From NCBI RefSeq assembly GCF_030929555.1, contig NZ_JAVFVT010000027.1:1-64000 (forward strand): DNA of 64,000 nucleotides, in the 5' to 3' direction. The stretch is from Paenibacillus sp. LHD-117. GTDB lineage: Bacteria > Bacillota > Bacilli > Paenibacillales > Paenibacillaceae. Every line of letters begins with the position of its first letter. The stretch's first letter is position 1. Shown in pieces: positions 53,768 through 61,196 of the stretch. The position numbers were made by a program, and so were the translations under genes. The notes below the pieces were generated by a model that was given only the letters and a program-made list of their open reading frames with translations, did not search any database and had not been told where the DNA came from.

Positions 53768-54205
53768 CTAAGCCTCCTCCTTCTGGATTGAATTTTCCTC
53801 CATGTCATCGGTAATCAGGAAGGATGTATCCTGGCCACTTGTGTAGAGAACGTAATTGGCGCCGAGTCCCCGATACATCAGCTTCGGCTTGATGCTTTCT
53901 GTGACAACGTAGATCGGCTTTACCGTCCATTTTCGGCAAATGAGGATGTACCGGCAGCAAAGATTCATGCTTTTTTCGAATAAGTACACTCTGCCGATGC
54001 GGATGTCGGGCATGACCCACGTATCATCATCGATCGTATTGACGGTGATGATGTTCTCTACGCCGAGGCTGCGCATGCGGTCATATTCCTGATTGTTATT
54101 CACGATAGCCGCGTACGGGACTCGCTTAAGCTGCAGCGATTTGACGAATTGTTCTCCCACCAGATTGGGAGCCGATACTAAGACGATTTCTTGCGAATTA
54201 TGCAT
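53768..54205 (-). CDS. Rossmann/RCK-N-like protein at the head of the kdp operon
   Basis: 145 residues, soluble. The layout resembles the nucleotide-binding half of RCK/TrkA-N domains: VLVSAPNLVGEQFVKSLQ, AAIVNNNQEYDRMRSLGVEN (a strand with partner residues), DDTWVMPDIRIGRVYLF and IYVVTESIKPKLMYRGLGAN. The usual GxGxxG is changed, so NAD binding is unsure. Two nt separate its stop from the next start. GAGGAG lies 9 nt before the ATG at 54205. Its place as first gene suggests a cytosolic regulator of K+ uptake. Confidence 0.7.
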   Translation of the reverse strand: MHNSQEIVLVSAPNLVGEQFVKSLQLKRVPYAAIVNNNQEYDRMRSLGVENIITVNTIDDDTWVMPDIRIGRVYLFEKSMNLCCRYILICRKWTVKPIYVVTESIKPKLMYRGLGANYVLYTSGQDTSFLITDDMEENSIQKEEA

Positions 54206-54577
54206 GGCAGGTATCTCCTCTTTAGGTTTCCGCAGGAAGGCGCAGGCCATTCACGAAGTCCGGAATCACAAATCCATCATAGTACGGGTTTGGATAAAAA
54301 GGGGGTAAAGATATCGGCTCCGGGCATAAAAAAAACATAAAAATCGGCCGGACTGCGCGTTTCGAAAACAAAATTGGAAGAAAAGCAGCCCCTTTTCCTA
54401 ATAAACCTTCTTTTGTCCATGGCAATCGCCGAGAACAAGCGAATATCGCGAATTTTACTTCTATAATGAATTTGGATGATTTTACATGGCCGGATCCGAG
54501 GGCGTATCATCGATTTCAAGCCGATTGGCTAACTGCTGACGAGGCTGAACGACTATGTGCGATAAGGGGATGCGGAG
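54206..54577. promoter_or_regulatory. Divergent intergenic region upstream of the kdp operon
   Basis: About 370 bp without a supported gene. On the minus strand TTGCCA (54420-54425) and TATTAG (54398-54403), 16 nt apart, form a possible sigma-A promoter, which would give a leader of about 185 nt. In the leader a GAAAAG/CTTTTC hairpin and a U-rich stretch are seen. I found no convincing KdpE site and no c-di-AMP riboswitch consensus. Confidence 0.3.
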
Positions 54578-55033
54578 ATGGGCACGCGAATAGATCCGGA
54601 GCCAAAGGTACTCCCGGTTGTTGAAACAGCATTAAACGAGACGCGTATCAATGGGATGGAGTTGTTCGAGATCGATGTCGATCCAGCCTTCGATGCTGGC
54701 GCAGGAACGTTCGTCAGATGTCGATACGGTCTATTGAGGATCGTATGCGGAGACCATGCGGGATGGGGTTCATGTACCCTATCGGCTGCCGGACATCGAT
54801 TCGATATTGTGAGATGGGCATCTTACCTTCATCGACTAAAGCCGATGACCGTCGGCGAAGCGATCGAGTACGCTGAGCGGGAACGTGGCTGCTGGGGAGC
54901 ATGCAAGTCTGACTTGGTTCTGGAGGCTTTAAGCGATCTGAAGTCTAATGCGGGGAATAATCGCTTCGGGAATAGCGAGGAGCCTGCCTCGATCATGAAG
55001 CATGCGACGGCCTATTATAGCGTGTTGTACTAA
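54578..55033 (+). CDS. Hypothetical protein, perhaps enolase-superfamily N-domain-like
   Basis: 151 residues on the opposite strand to its neighbours. The central part (VRCRYGLLRIVCGDHAGWGSC, then LKPMTVGEAIEYAERERGCW) recalls the N-terminal capping domain of muconate-lactonising/mandelate-racemase enzymes, in which a strand ends in GWGE; no barrel follows. It contains several Cys. An AAGGGG...GGAG stretch precedes the ATG. It is a divergent single gene between kdp and kimA. I do not recognise a function. Confidence 0.6.
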   Translation: MGTRIDPEPKVLPVVETALNETRINGMELFEIDVDPAFDAGAGTFVRCRYGLLRIVCGDHAGWGSCTLSAAGHRFDIVRWASYLHRLKPMTVGEAIEYAERERGCWGACKSDLVLEALSDLKSNAGNNRFGNSEEPASIMKHATAYYSVLY

Positions 55034-55075
55034 AAAAACGGCAGTGCCGAACCCCAATCGGTGCTCGGCATACCG
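55032..55075 (-). terminator. Intrinsic terminator of kimA
   Basis: Stem CGGTATGCCGA with TCGGCACTGCCG (one mismatch) and seven T on the minus strand, about 45 nt after the KimA stop. Confidence 0.75.
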
Positions 55076-55118
55076 CTTTAGTATTTGGCAATAAGCTGGC
55101 GGCCTCGCTCGAGGCCGC

Positions 55119-56945
55119 TCATTTTTTGAGATGATACGGTACCGTCGTAACGATGACATCCTTACGGTAGAGCATGCGGGCCCGAATATAGAAGCTTGTC
55201 TGGTTATGCAGGAAGTGGTGCCATCCCTTCTTCGGAATGAATTGGGGGATGATGACCGTTACCTGGTAATTCGCTTCCTTCGCCTTGCGCTCCACCGTAT
55301 CGATAAACTTCATCAGCGGCTGGATAATGCTGCGGTATGGAGATAACAGCGTGACGAGCCTGACTTCCTGTCCCCATTTCTTCCATTTCTCTTCGAAAAC
55401 CGCCTCGTCTTCGCGTTCGAACGGAATGTAGACCGCGATGATCTGATTCGCGCCCAACGACTTCGCGTAATTCAGGGAATGTTCGACGACATGCGTGATG
55501 CCCGCCACGGGCAGGATGATGACGTTGCCTTCGATCGGAATGGCTGGTTCGCAGGTGGTAAGGCGCAATTGCTCCCCTACGGCTTCGTAATGTTTGTTGA
55601 TTTTGCGGAACAGTAAAATGATCAGCGGCAGGAAGACGAGCACCGTCCATACTTGATTAAATTTCGTCAAGAAGAACATCAGCGTAACGATCAGACTAAT
55701 GATCGCTCCGATCGTATTCGTGAGGAGCTTCGCCACCCATCCTTCAGGCTTTTGCCGCATCCACTTGACCATCATCCCGCTCTGCGACAGCGTAAACGGG
55801 AGAAAGACGCCGACCGCGTATAGCGGAATCAATTGTTCCGTTTTTCCATGGAACGCGACGATCAGCACAATCGACAGGATCGCCAGGATGATGATCCCGT
55901 TCGAATACCCGAGCCGGTCTCCCCTAATCATGAACATGCGCGGAATAAATTTATCTTTCGCAAGATTGACGGCTAGCAGCGGGAAAGCCGTATATCCGGT
56001 ATTCGCGGCAAGCACCAAAATTAAAGCCGTCGTGCCTTGGATCGCATAATATAGGAAGCCGCGCCCGAAGGTTTGTTCGGCAATCTGGGAGACGACTGTG
56101 GCTTCTTCGATCGGCGTGACTCCATAGTAATACGCCAAGAACACGATGCCCGAAAACAATATCGCAAGCAAGATCCCCATGGCCATCAACGTCTTGGATG
56201 CATTGTTCGGAGCTGGCGTTTTGAAATTCGGAATGGCGTTCGATATCGCTTCTACACCAGTGAGGGCCGAGCTGCCCGACGCGAATGCTTTCAATAACAA
56301 AAACAAGCTGATCCCGGCTACCGGCGTTCCGATCGGTGCGTGTCGTTCGGGCGAAACGCCGCCGGATAAAATATCGAACAGTCCCACCCCGATCAGAATG
56401 AATAAGGCTAAGACGAACAGATAAACCGGATAAGCGAGAATTGATGCGGATTCCGTCACTCCCCTGAGGTTCAGAATCGTGATGAGAATGACAAAGCAGA
56501 CGGCTATCGGCACATTGTATTCATGCAAGCCGGGAAAGGCGGATGTGATGGCGTCCGTCCCTGCCGAGACGCTTACGGCGACCGTCAAGATATAATCCAC
56601 GAGCAGCGAGCTTCCCGCGATCAACCCCGGATACTTGCCCAAGTTCTCCTTGGAAACGACGTAGGCCCCGCCGCCGTGGGGATAAGCAAAGATGATTTGC
56701 CGATAGGACAAGATCAATGCGGTGAGCAGGATCAATACGCCGACCGCGATCGGGATCGAATACCAGAATGCCGACATGCTTACGGTCACAAGCACGAGCA
56801 AAATTTGCTCTGGGCCGTATGCGACCGATGACAAAGCATCGGATGACAGAATGGCCAGCGCTTTTTTCTTATTTAGCTTTTGCTCCCCCAGCTCTGTCGA
56901 TTTGAGAGGTCGCCCGATCAAAATTCTTTTTATGGTTGCAAACAA
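55119..56945 (-). CDS. kimA: High-affinity potassium importer KimA
   Basis: 608 residues, matching Bacillus subtilis KimA (formerly YdaO, 607 residues) along the full length: KKALAILSSDALSSVAYGPE, YPHGGGAYVVSKENLG, DYILTVAVSVSAGTDAITSA, GTPVAGISLFLLLKAFASG, SNAIPNF and the C-terminal PYHLKK. About twelve membrane helices and a cytosolic domain. It is a K+/H+ symporter. The start is a TTG at 56945 with a weak GGTGATC site; it matches the usual N-terminus. In B. subtilis the gene is controlled by a c-di-AMP riboswitch; the 80 nt available here are too short for one. Confidence 0.93.
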   Translation of the reverse strand: MFATIKRILIGRPLKSTELGEQKLNKKKALAILSSDALSSVAYGPEQILLVLVTVSMSAFWYSIPIAVGVLILLTALILSYRQIIFAYPHGGGAYVVSKENLGKYPGLIAGSSLLVDYILTVAVSVSAGTDAITSAFPGLHEYNVPIAVCFVILITILNLRGVTESASILAYPVYLFVLALFILIGVGLFDILSGGVSPERHAPIGTPVAGISLFLLLKAFASGSSALTGVEAISNAIPNFKTPAPNNASKTLMAMGILLAILFSGIVFLAYYYGVTPIEEATVVSQIAEQTFGRGFLYYAIQGTTALILVLAANTGYTAFPLLAVNLAKDKFIPRMFMIRGDRLGYSNGIIILAILSIVLIVAFHGKTEQLIPLYAVGVFLPFTLSQSGMMVKWMRQKPEGWVAKLLTNTIGAIISLIVTLMFFLTKFNQVWTVLVFLPLIILLFRKINKHYEAVGEQLRLTTCEPAIPIEGNVIILPVAGITHVVEHSLNYAKSLGANQIIAVYIPFEREDEAVFEEKWKKWGQEVRLVTLLSPYRSIIQPLMKFIDTVERKAKEANYQVTVIIPQFIPKKGWHHFLHNQTSFYIRARMLYRKDVIVTTVPYHLKK

Positions 56946-57025
56946 TACCGATCACCGCCACTTGAAGGATAGACATGGTTTTTTCGTGCCACGTTTAATT
57001 TCCCCACTTCGGCGGTTTTTAGCAT

Positions 57026-57922
57026 TTACTGCTCTCGCGTGTACATGCTCTGATCCTGCAATCGAACAAGCACTTTGCCGTATCGTCCGCCTTCATGGAC
57101 GACAACCTGACCGGATGGATAGGTCCGTTCCAAATAATCGGCGACGATCGTTTTGGTCCCTTCATCCAATTGTTGATCGTGTTTGCCGAGCCAAACCATC
57201 GCATCCTGTAGCGCTTTTGCATGGTCGACTACCGTCGTTTTCGCTTCCCTCGTTACGATCGATTCATATGCGTAACCCTTAAGGTAGAGCAAATGGAGTA
57301 AATAAGCCATCTCCATATTTTCGTGTTTGTGAGGTTGATCGGTCACGAGCGGAAAAATCTCGTTCTTGAGACTGTTTTCCATCGTTCCCGCCGGCAAGCT
57401 GATGTAACAAAACTGTTTGGCGCAGCTCATCACCTTCTCCACGCTTTCCCAATCGGTGATGACCGGGCACATGGATACGAAGACGAGATCGAACTTTTTG
57501 CGCCAGCCTCTCGCGTCAATGTCGATTTCCTCGAACGGCTCCTTCACGACGGTAACCGTCCCTCCCCCTTCGCCTGCTTGCTTGATGTTATCGTACAGTA
57601 GCTCGGCAAGAGGCAGGCATGGCTCGACGGCGGTAACGATAGCGCCTCGCTCCGCGAACGGAACCGAGAATCCGCCCGATGCGGCTCCAATATCGAGGAC
57701 GGTTGCATCCTGAAAGCGTACCCCTTGTCCTTCGATCCAGTTCATGATCCGTTTCGTCCGCCGTTTGCCCTCGTCGCTGAACACTTCTTTGTTAAAAGAA
57801 ACCGCCTTATAATCGAAAGCATGCGTAGTATCGATGCCGGCTGCCTTCATTTTGTTTACGCCTGTATGAGGGTCGTTCTTCCATGCTTGCTCCCACTTGG
57901 CAGCGTCAAAAAAATCGGTCAT
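57026..57922 (-). CDS. Class I SAM-dependent methyltransferase
   Basis: 298 residues. Motif I is VLDIGAASGGFSVPFAERGA with a VTAVEPC acid loop, then LVFVSMCPVITDW (motif II region). The N-terminal region (FFDAAKWEQAWKND) and the fold match small-molecule methyltransferases; the substrate is unknown. GGAGG precedes the ATG at 57922 by 8 nt. It stands 80 nt upstream of kimA on the same strand, so both may share a transcript. Confidence 0.88.
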   Translation of the reverse strand: MTDFFDAAKWEQAWKNDPHTGVNKMKAAGIDTTHAFDYKAVSFNKEVFSDEGKRRTKRIMNWIEGQGVRFQDATVLDIGAASGGFSVPFAERGAIVTAVEPCLPLAELLYDNIKQAGEGGGTVTVVKEPFEEIDIDARGWRKKFDLVFVSMCPVITDWESVEKVMSCAKQFCYISLPAGTMENSLKNEIFPLVTDQPHKHENMEMAYLLHLLYLKGYAYESIVTREAKTTVVDHAKALQDAMVWLGKHDQQLDEGTKTIVADYLERTYPSGQVVVHEGGRYGKVLVRLQDQSMYTREQ

Positions 57923-58002
57923 TTCGTTAACCTCCATATAAATTAGATTTTAAGGATAAATAATATCTATAATTAAGGCGAAAAAACGCCCAATTAGTGC
58001 AT

Positions 58003-58170
58003 GTTCAAAAAGCCCGGTTTTCAGCACCAAGAAGGTTGAAAGAAGCTAGGAAATGAGGAGCGGAGCGTAGCTGGAGGCTACGTGAGCACCGGAAGTTCCG
58101 GCTGAATTCAAGATTCGAAGTCGAATAGGCTTCTTGAGAACCATCGTGATCAAAATTGGGCTTTTTAAAC
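58003..58170 (+). repeat. Dispersed repeat with terminal inverted ends, copy 2
   Basis: A 168 bp copy of the element at 38971-39137. Its ends read GTTCAAAAAGCCC and GGGCTTTTTAAAC; compared with copy 1 (TCC/GGA) the inner bases have changed together to CCC/GGG, so the pairing is kept. It lies between the Rrf2 gene and the methyltransferase gene. Confidence 0.85.
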
Positions 58171-58178
58171 AACCTTTA

Positions 58179-58580
58179 TTATTGAACGTTTTTCATCGAC
58201 TTGGCAAGTTCGTACATCGTCTTGCTTCGTAATTGCTGCTCCATCTTCTCTTCCGCCTCAAGAACGACTTGCTGGATCAAGCATTCCGGCCCGTGGTCCA
58301 GGCTGCAATCGAATAAGGAGGTCGTCCCTTCGATCGCGTGAATGATATCGAGGAACGAGATCGTCTCCCAGTTCCGCTTCAGCCGGTATCCGCCGCTCGC
58401 GCCCGATGCCGATTCGATCATCCCGGCCTTAACAAGTTTCGTCAAAATTTTGGACAAGTAAGTCGGGGATACGTTCTGCTTCTCGGCAAGCAGCTGCACG
58501 CCGATTGGTTTCTCGGGCGTGGCGACCGCAAGAAAAAGCATCGTGTGAAGGGCATAGTTCGTCGCCTTCGAATATTTCAT
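58179..58580 (-). CDS. Rrf2-family transcription regulator
   Basis: 133 residues. Winged HTH typical of Rrf2 (MKYSKATNYALHTMLFL, NVSPTYLSKILTKLVKAGMI, GASGGYRL, SFLDIIHAIEG). Only two cysteines (LFDCSLDHGPEC) remain where IscR and NsrR have three, so an iron-sulfur cluster is doubtful. GAGGAGGG precedes the ATG at 58580. The target genes are not evident; it stands alone beside repeat copy 2. Confidence 0.92.
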   Translation of the reverse strand: MKYSKATNYALHTMLFLAVATPEKPIGVQLLAEKQNVSPTYLSKILTKLVKAGMIESASGASGGYRLKRNWETISFLDIIHAIEGTTSLFDCSLDHGPECLIQQVVLEAEEKMEQQLRSKTMYELAKSMKNVQ

Positions 58581-58719
58581 GTCGGAACCCTCCTCTACCG
58601 CTTTTACAGACTTCACGAGTCTATAATAACTTTAATGCAAGCAGACGTCAAGCGGCGATGCAATAGGTTATCGATTGTATGGCAATGTCGATATTGATCT
58701 TTGTGCTCGTAATGCCATA

Positions 58720-58762
58720 AAACGAAAGGAGGCCGCCTCTCGCGAGGCGGCCTTCTTTCGTT
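58720..58762 (-). terminator. Intrinsic terminator of the MFS gene
   Basis: Very strong stem AGGCCGCCTC/GAGGCGGCCT with a 4 nt loop, extended by AACGAAAG/CTTTCGTT, next to the MFS stop codon. Confidence 0.8.
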
Positions 58763-60008
58763 ATGCTTGTCGGCTAGAAACTTGGTTTCGCCGATGAGAG
58801 ATTTGGTTTCGCCGATGGAAATAAACGTTCAGACGTTCCGATAGAATCAGCATGACGGCCGCGGTCGCCACCAAATAGTAAGGAAAGACGCCGATCGAGA
58901 ACGTCACTGCGAGAAAACCGACGATCGGCGGGACGAGCGTGCTGCCCGTGTACGCGACCGCCATCTGGTAGCCCATGATCGTCTGCGCGTTTTTTTGGCC
59001 GAAGCGGACCGGCGTCTCGTGAAGCAGGCAGGGATAGATCGGCGCGAGACCTAACCCGATGATCAAGAAACCTGCCAATGAGAATGCTTGCGGCAGCGGC
59101 AGCACGAGCAGCGCCGCTCCCGACAAAGCCGTCATTTGCCCTATGCGGATAAGCATCCGGTTGCTTAGCTTGAATGTGACGAACCCCGTGATGAATCGGC
59201 CGACCGTAATGCCTCCATAGTACATGGAGACCCATTGCGCGGCGACGGAAGCAGGCAAATCTTTGAGCTCGACGAGATAGCTGCTTCCCCATAAACCAAC
59301 GGTGACCTCGATCCCGCAGTATAACAAAAACGATAGTAGAGAAAATTTAACGCCTTTCAGTCGAAGCGGATGTTTCGGAGCTCCGCCTTCTTCGATTACG
59401 GGACTATCATCAATTGCATTGTCGTTGTCAAGGTTCTCCTGACGGCCGTTCCCGTTATTCTTTTTCCAAAGAGGCAACGTGAGGAGCAGCACGATCGCCA
59501 GTCCGAATTGAATGGCGGCGACGGTTCCGTACCCGCCTCTCCATGAGCCATCGCCCATCGCGTTCGCCATAATAACGGGACCCATCGTAGCGCCGACACC
59601 CCAGAAGCAGTGCAGCCAGCTCATATGATGCGCTTTGTAGTTGGCGGCGACATAATGGTTAAGCCCCGCATCCACGGAACCGCCGCCAAGGCCGAGCGGT
59701 ATCGCGCACAACACGAGCCAGACAAGCGACGGCGATTGCGAATAGCCGAACAAAGCGGCTGCCGTCATCAAGCAGCTGACGAGCGTTATTTTGCCCGTGC
59801 CGAATTTCGCGATCATCTTTCCGCTCGCCAAGCTGGATACGATCGTGCCGGCGGCGATCGTGGTATAAAGCCAACCGGCCGTTTCGAGCGGCGCGTGGAA
59901 TTCCTTTTGCATGACCGGCCATGCCGTTCCTAATAATGAATCGGGTAATCCTAAACTAATGAATGCCAAATAAATAAGAAGCAAAAAAAATGTTGCCAAA
60001 TCAGTCAC
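58761..60008 (-). CDS. MFS transporter
   Basis: 415 residues with twelve membrane helices and a charged central loop (residues of about 195-220). It begins FFLLLIYLAFISLGLPDSLLG as in sugar-type (FucP/YfkF-like) MFS proteins. It starts 13 nt after the ROK regulator stop, so it is in one operon with that regulator and probably carries a sugar that the regulator senses. It ends in a strong terminator. Confidence 0.9.
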   Translation of the reverse strand: MTDLATFFLLLIYLAFISLGLPDSLLGTAWPVMQKEFHAPLETAGWLYTTIAAGTIVSSLASGKMIAKFGTGKITLVSCLMTAAALFGYSQSPSLVWLVLCAIPLGLGGGSVDAGLNHYVAANYKAHHMSWLHCFWGVGATMGPVIMANAMGDGSWRGGYGTVAAIQFGLAIVLLLTLPLWKKNNGNGRQENLDNDNAIDDSPVIEEGGAPKHPLRLKGVKFSLLSFLLYCGIEVTVGLWGSSYLVELKDLPASVAAQWVSMYYGGITVGRFITGFVTFKLSNRMLIRIGQMTALSGAALLVLPLPQAFSLAGFLIIGLGLAPIYPCLLHETPVRFGQKNAQTIMGYQMAVAYTGSTLVPPIVGFLAVTFSIGVFPYYLVATAAVMLILSERLNVYFHRRNQISHRRNQVSSRQA

Positions 60009-60021
60009 CTTGTTTCTTCCG

Positions 60022-61068
60022 TTAGTTGTTTATCGTTGCGCCTTCCATCAAGAGATCGAGTCCAAGCTCGCGCAATCCGGTCAAGTAGTCGTCGTCTCGG
60101 TCGCTTAATGAGAGCTTCGGAAGATGCGCCTCGGGGATATAATCCGCGCTGCCGAGCGCGATTCGTCTAAGCTGCCGATTAGTTACTTCGTCTTCTCCGA
60201 ACACGATCTCATGCGGATTCAAGATCGCGGCAAGAGATGCGACGAGCCGGCTTACCGAATCGATTGTTGCCTCGCTTAAGTGACGGATCCCGCCTGGGCC
60301 TCTGACGTCGAACATGGCTTGCCCGAAATTCCGATCGTCGTGCAGCGGGACAAACGAAACCTCGCCGGAGAAATAGGTGCTTCCCCGTACCACTTCCCCG
60401 TTGATCAACATGCCCGCGCCGGGTCCGTTCTGTCCAAAGTACAAGTAAACCAAGGTTTGCCGCCGTTGCTCGTGAACCGGGAATCGGATGCGGCTATATC
60501 CGAGAACGGCCGCGTTCATGTCGTTCTCCACGACGACCGGTATGCCGAATCGTTGTTCGAAGTCACCTTTGAGGTCGACGTTCTGCAGCTGCGGGTAGTC
60601 GGGAATCAATACGATCCGGCCAAGCCGGACCGCGCCTGGCACTCCGATCGCGATAGAGCCGATATTGGGATATTTCGAAAGGATCTTGCCCGCTTGTTCG
60701 GCCAAGCTGCCTGCATCCTTCGTTAACGAGGTTGAGGTACGGCCCTTCTCTTTCGTCTCTCCCCTGCTGTCGAAAATCATATACTGCGTTTCTTCCTTCT
60801 CGAGAAACAACGCCAGTCCAAGCCGATACTCGGGGTTGTACGAATATCGGATCGCCCTGCGTCCTCCGCTGGATTCGCCAAGGCCAAGCGTCATGATTTC
60901 GCCCGACTCTTCCATTCGCGCCAGAAATTTGCTAATTGTGGGAAAACTGATGGAGAGCTTCCCGCTAATCTCCGCTTTCGTCGCGCTGCCGAGTTCAAGC
61001 AGAGCTTGCCGGATGCCCTGCTCGATCGCTTTTTTCGTCTCTTTGGGGGTCGCGACCAAATCGTCCAT
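60022..61068 (-). CDS. ROK-family transcription regulator
   Basis: 348 residues. An N-terminal winged HTH (KAEISGKLSISFPTISKFLA) is fused to a ROK sugar-binding fold (IAIGVPGAVRLGR, VVENDMNAAVLGY). As in XylR/NagC-type repressors the domain lacks the full zinc motif of ROK kinases. The ATG at 61068 with GGCGGTGAT is preferred; a GTG at 61098 lies inside the operator. A perfect palindrome at 61098-61119 just upstream suggests autoregulation. Confidence 0.9.
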   Translation of the reverse strand: MDDLVATPKETKKAIEQGIRQALLELGSATKAEISGKLSISFPTISKFLARMEESGEIMTLGLGESSGGRRAIRYSYNPEYRLGLALFLEKEETQYMIFDSRGETKEKGRTSTSLTKDAGSLAEQAGKILSKYPNIGSIAIGVPGAVRLGRIVLIPDYPQLQNVDLKGDFEQRFGIPVVVENDMNAAVLGYSRIRFPVHEQRRQTLVYLYFGQNGPGAGMLINGEVVRGSTYFSGEVSFVPLHDDRNFGQAMFDVRGPGGIRHLSEATIDSVSRLVASLAAILNPHEIVFGEDEVTNRQLRRIALGSADYIPEAHLPKLSLSDRDDDYLTGLRELGLDLLMEGATINN

Positions 61069-61097
61069 TACAATCACCGCCTGTATCCCAAACTCCA

Positions 61098-61119
61098 CTT
61101 ATTAAAGACGTTTAATAAG
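61098..61119. promoter_or_regulatory. Operator-like palindrome upstream of the ROK regulator
   Basis: CTTATTAAA GACG TTTAATAAG, a perfect 9 bp inverted repeat with a 4 nt centre. Similar TTTAATAAA-type sites are bound by ROK repressors of the XylR/NagC type. Confidence 0.65.
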
Positions 61120-61154
61120 TCTCATTCATCATAACAGATCGAGAATCAAGCAGC

Positions 61155-61196
61155 AACAAAAAAAGAGCAAGCGCCTAAGCGCCTGCCCTTGTTTTC
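61155..61196 (-). terminator. Intrinsic terminator of metE
   Basis: Stem GGGCAGGCG/CGCTTGCTC (with a G-U pair) and seven T on the minus strand, directly after the metE stop codon. Confidence 0.75.

Noticed and set aside
54206..54577. c-di-AMP (ydaO) riboswitch before the kdp operon
   Set aside because: Expected from biology, but I could not find the conserved core or a terminator/anti-terminator pair. Left as a check in the findings.
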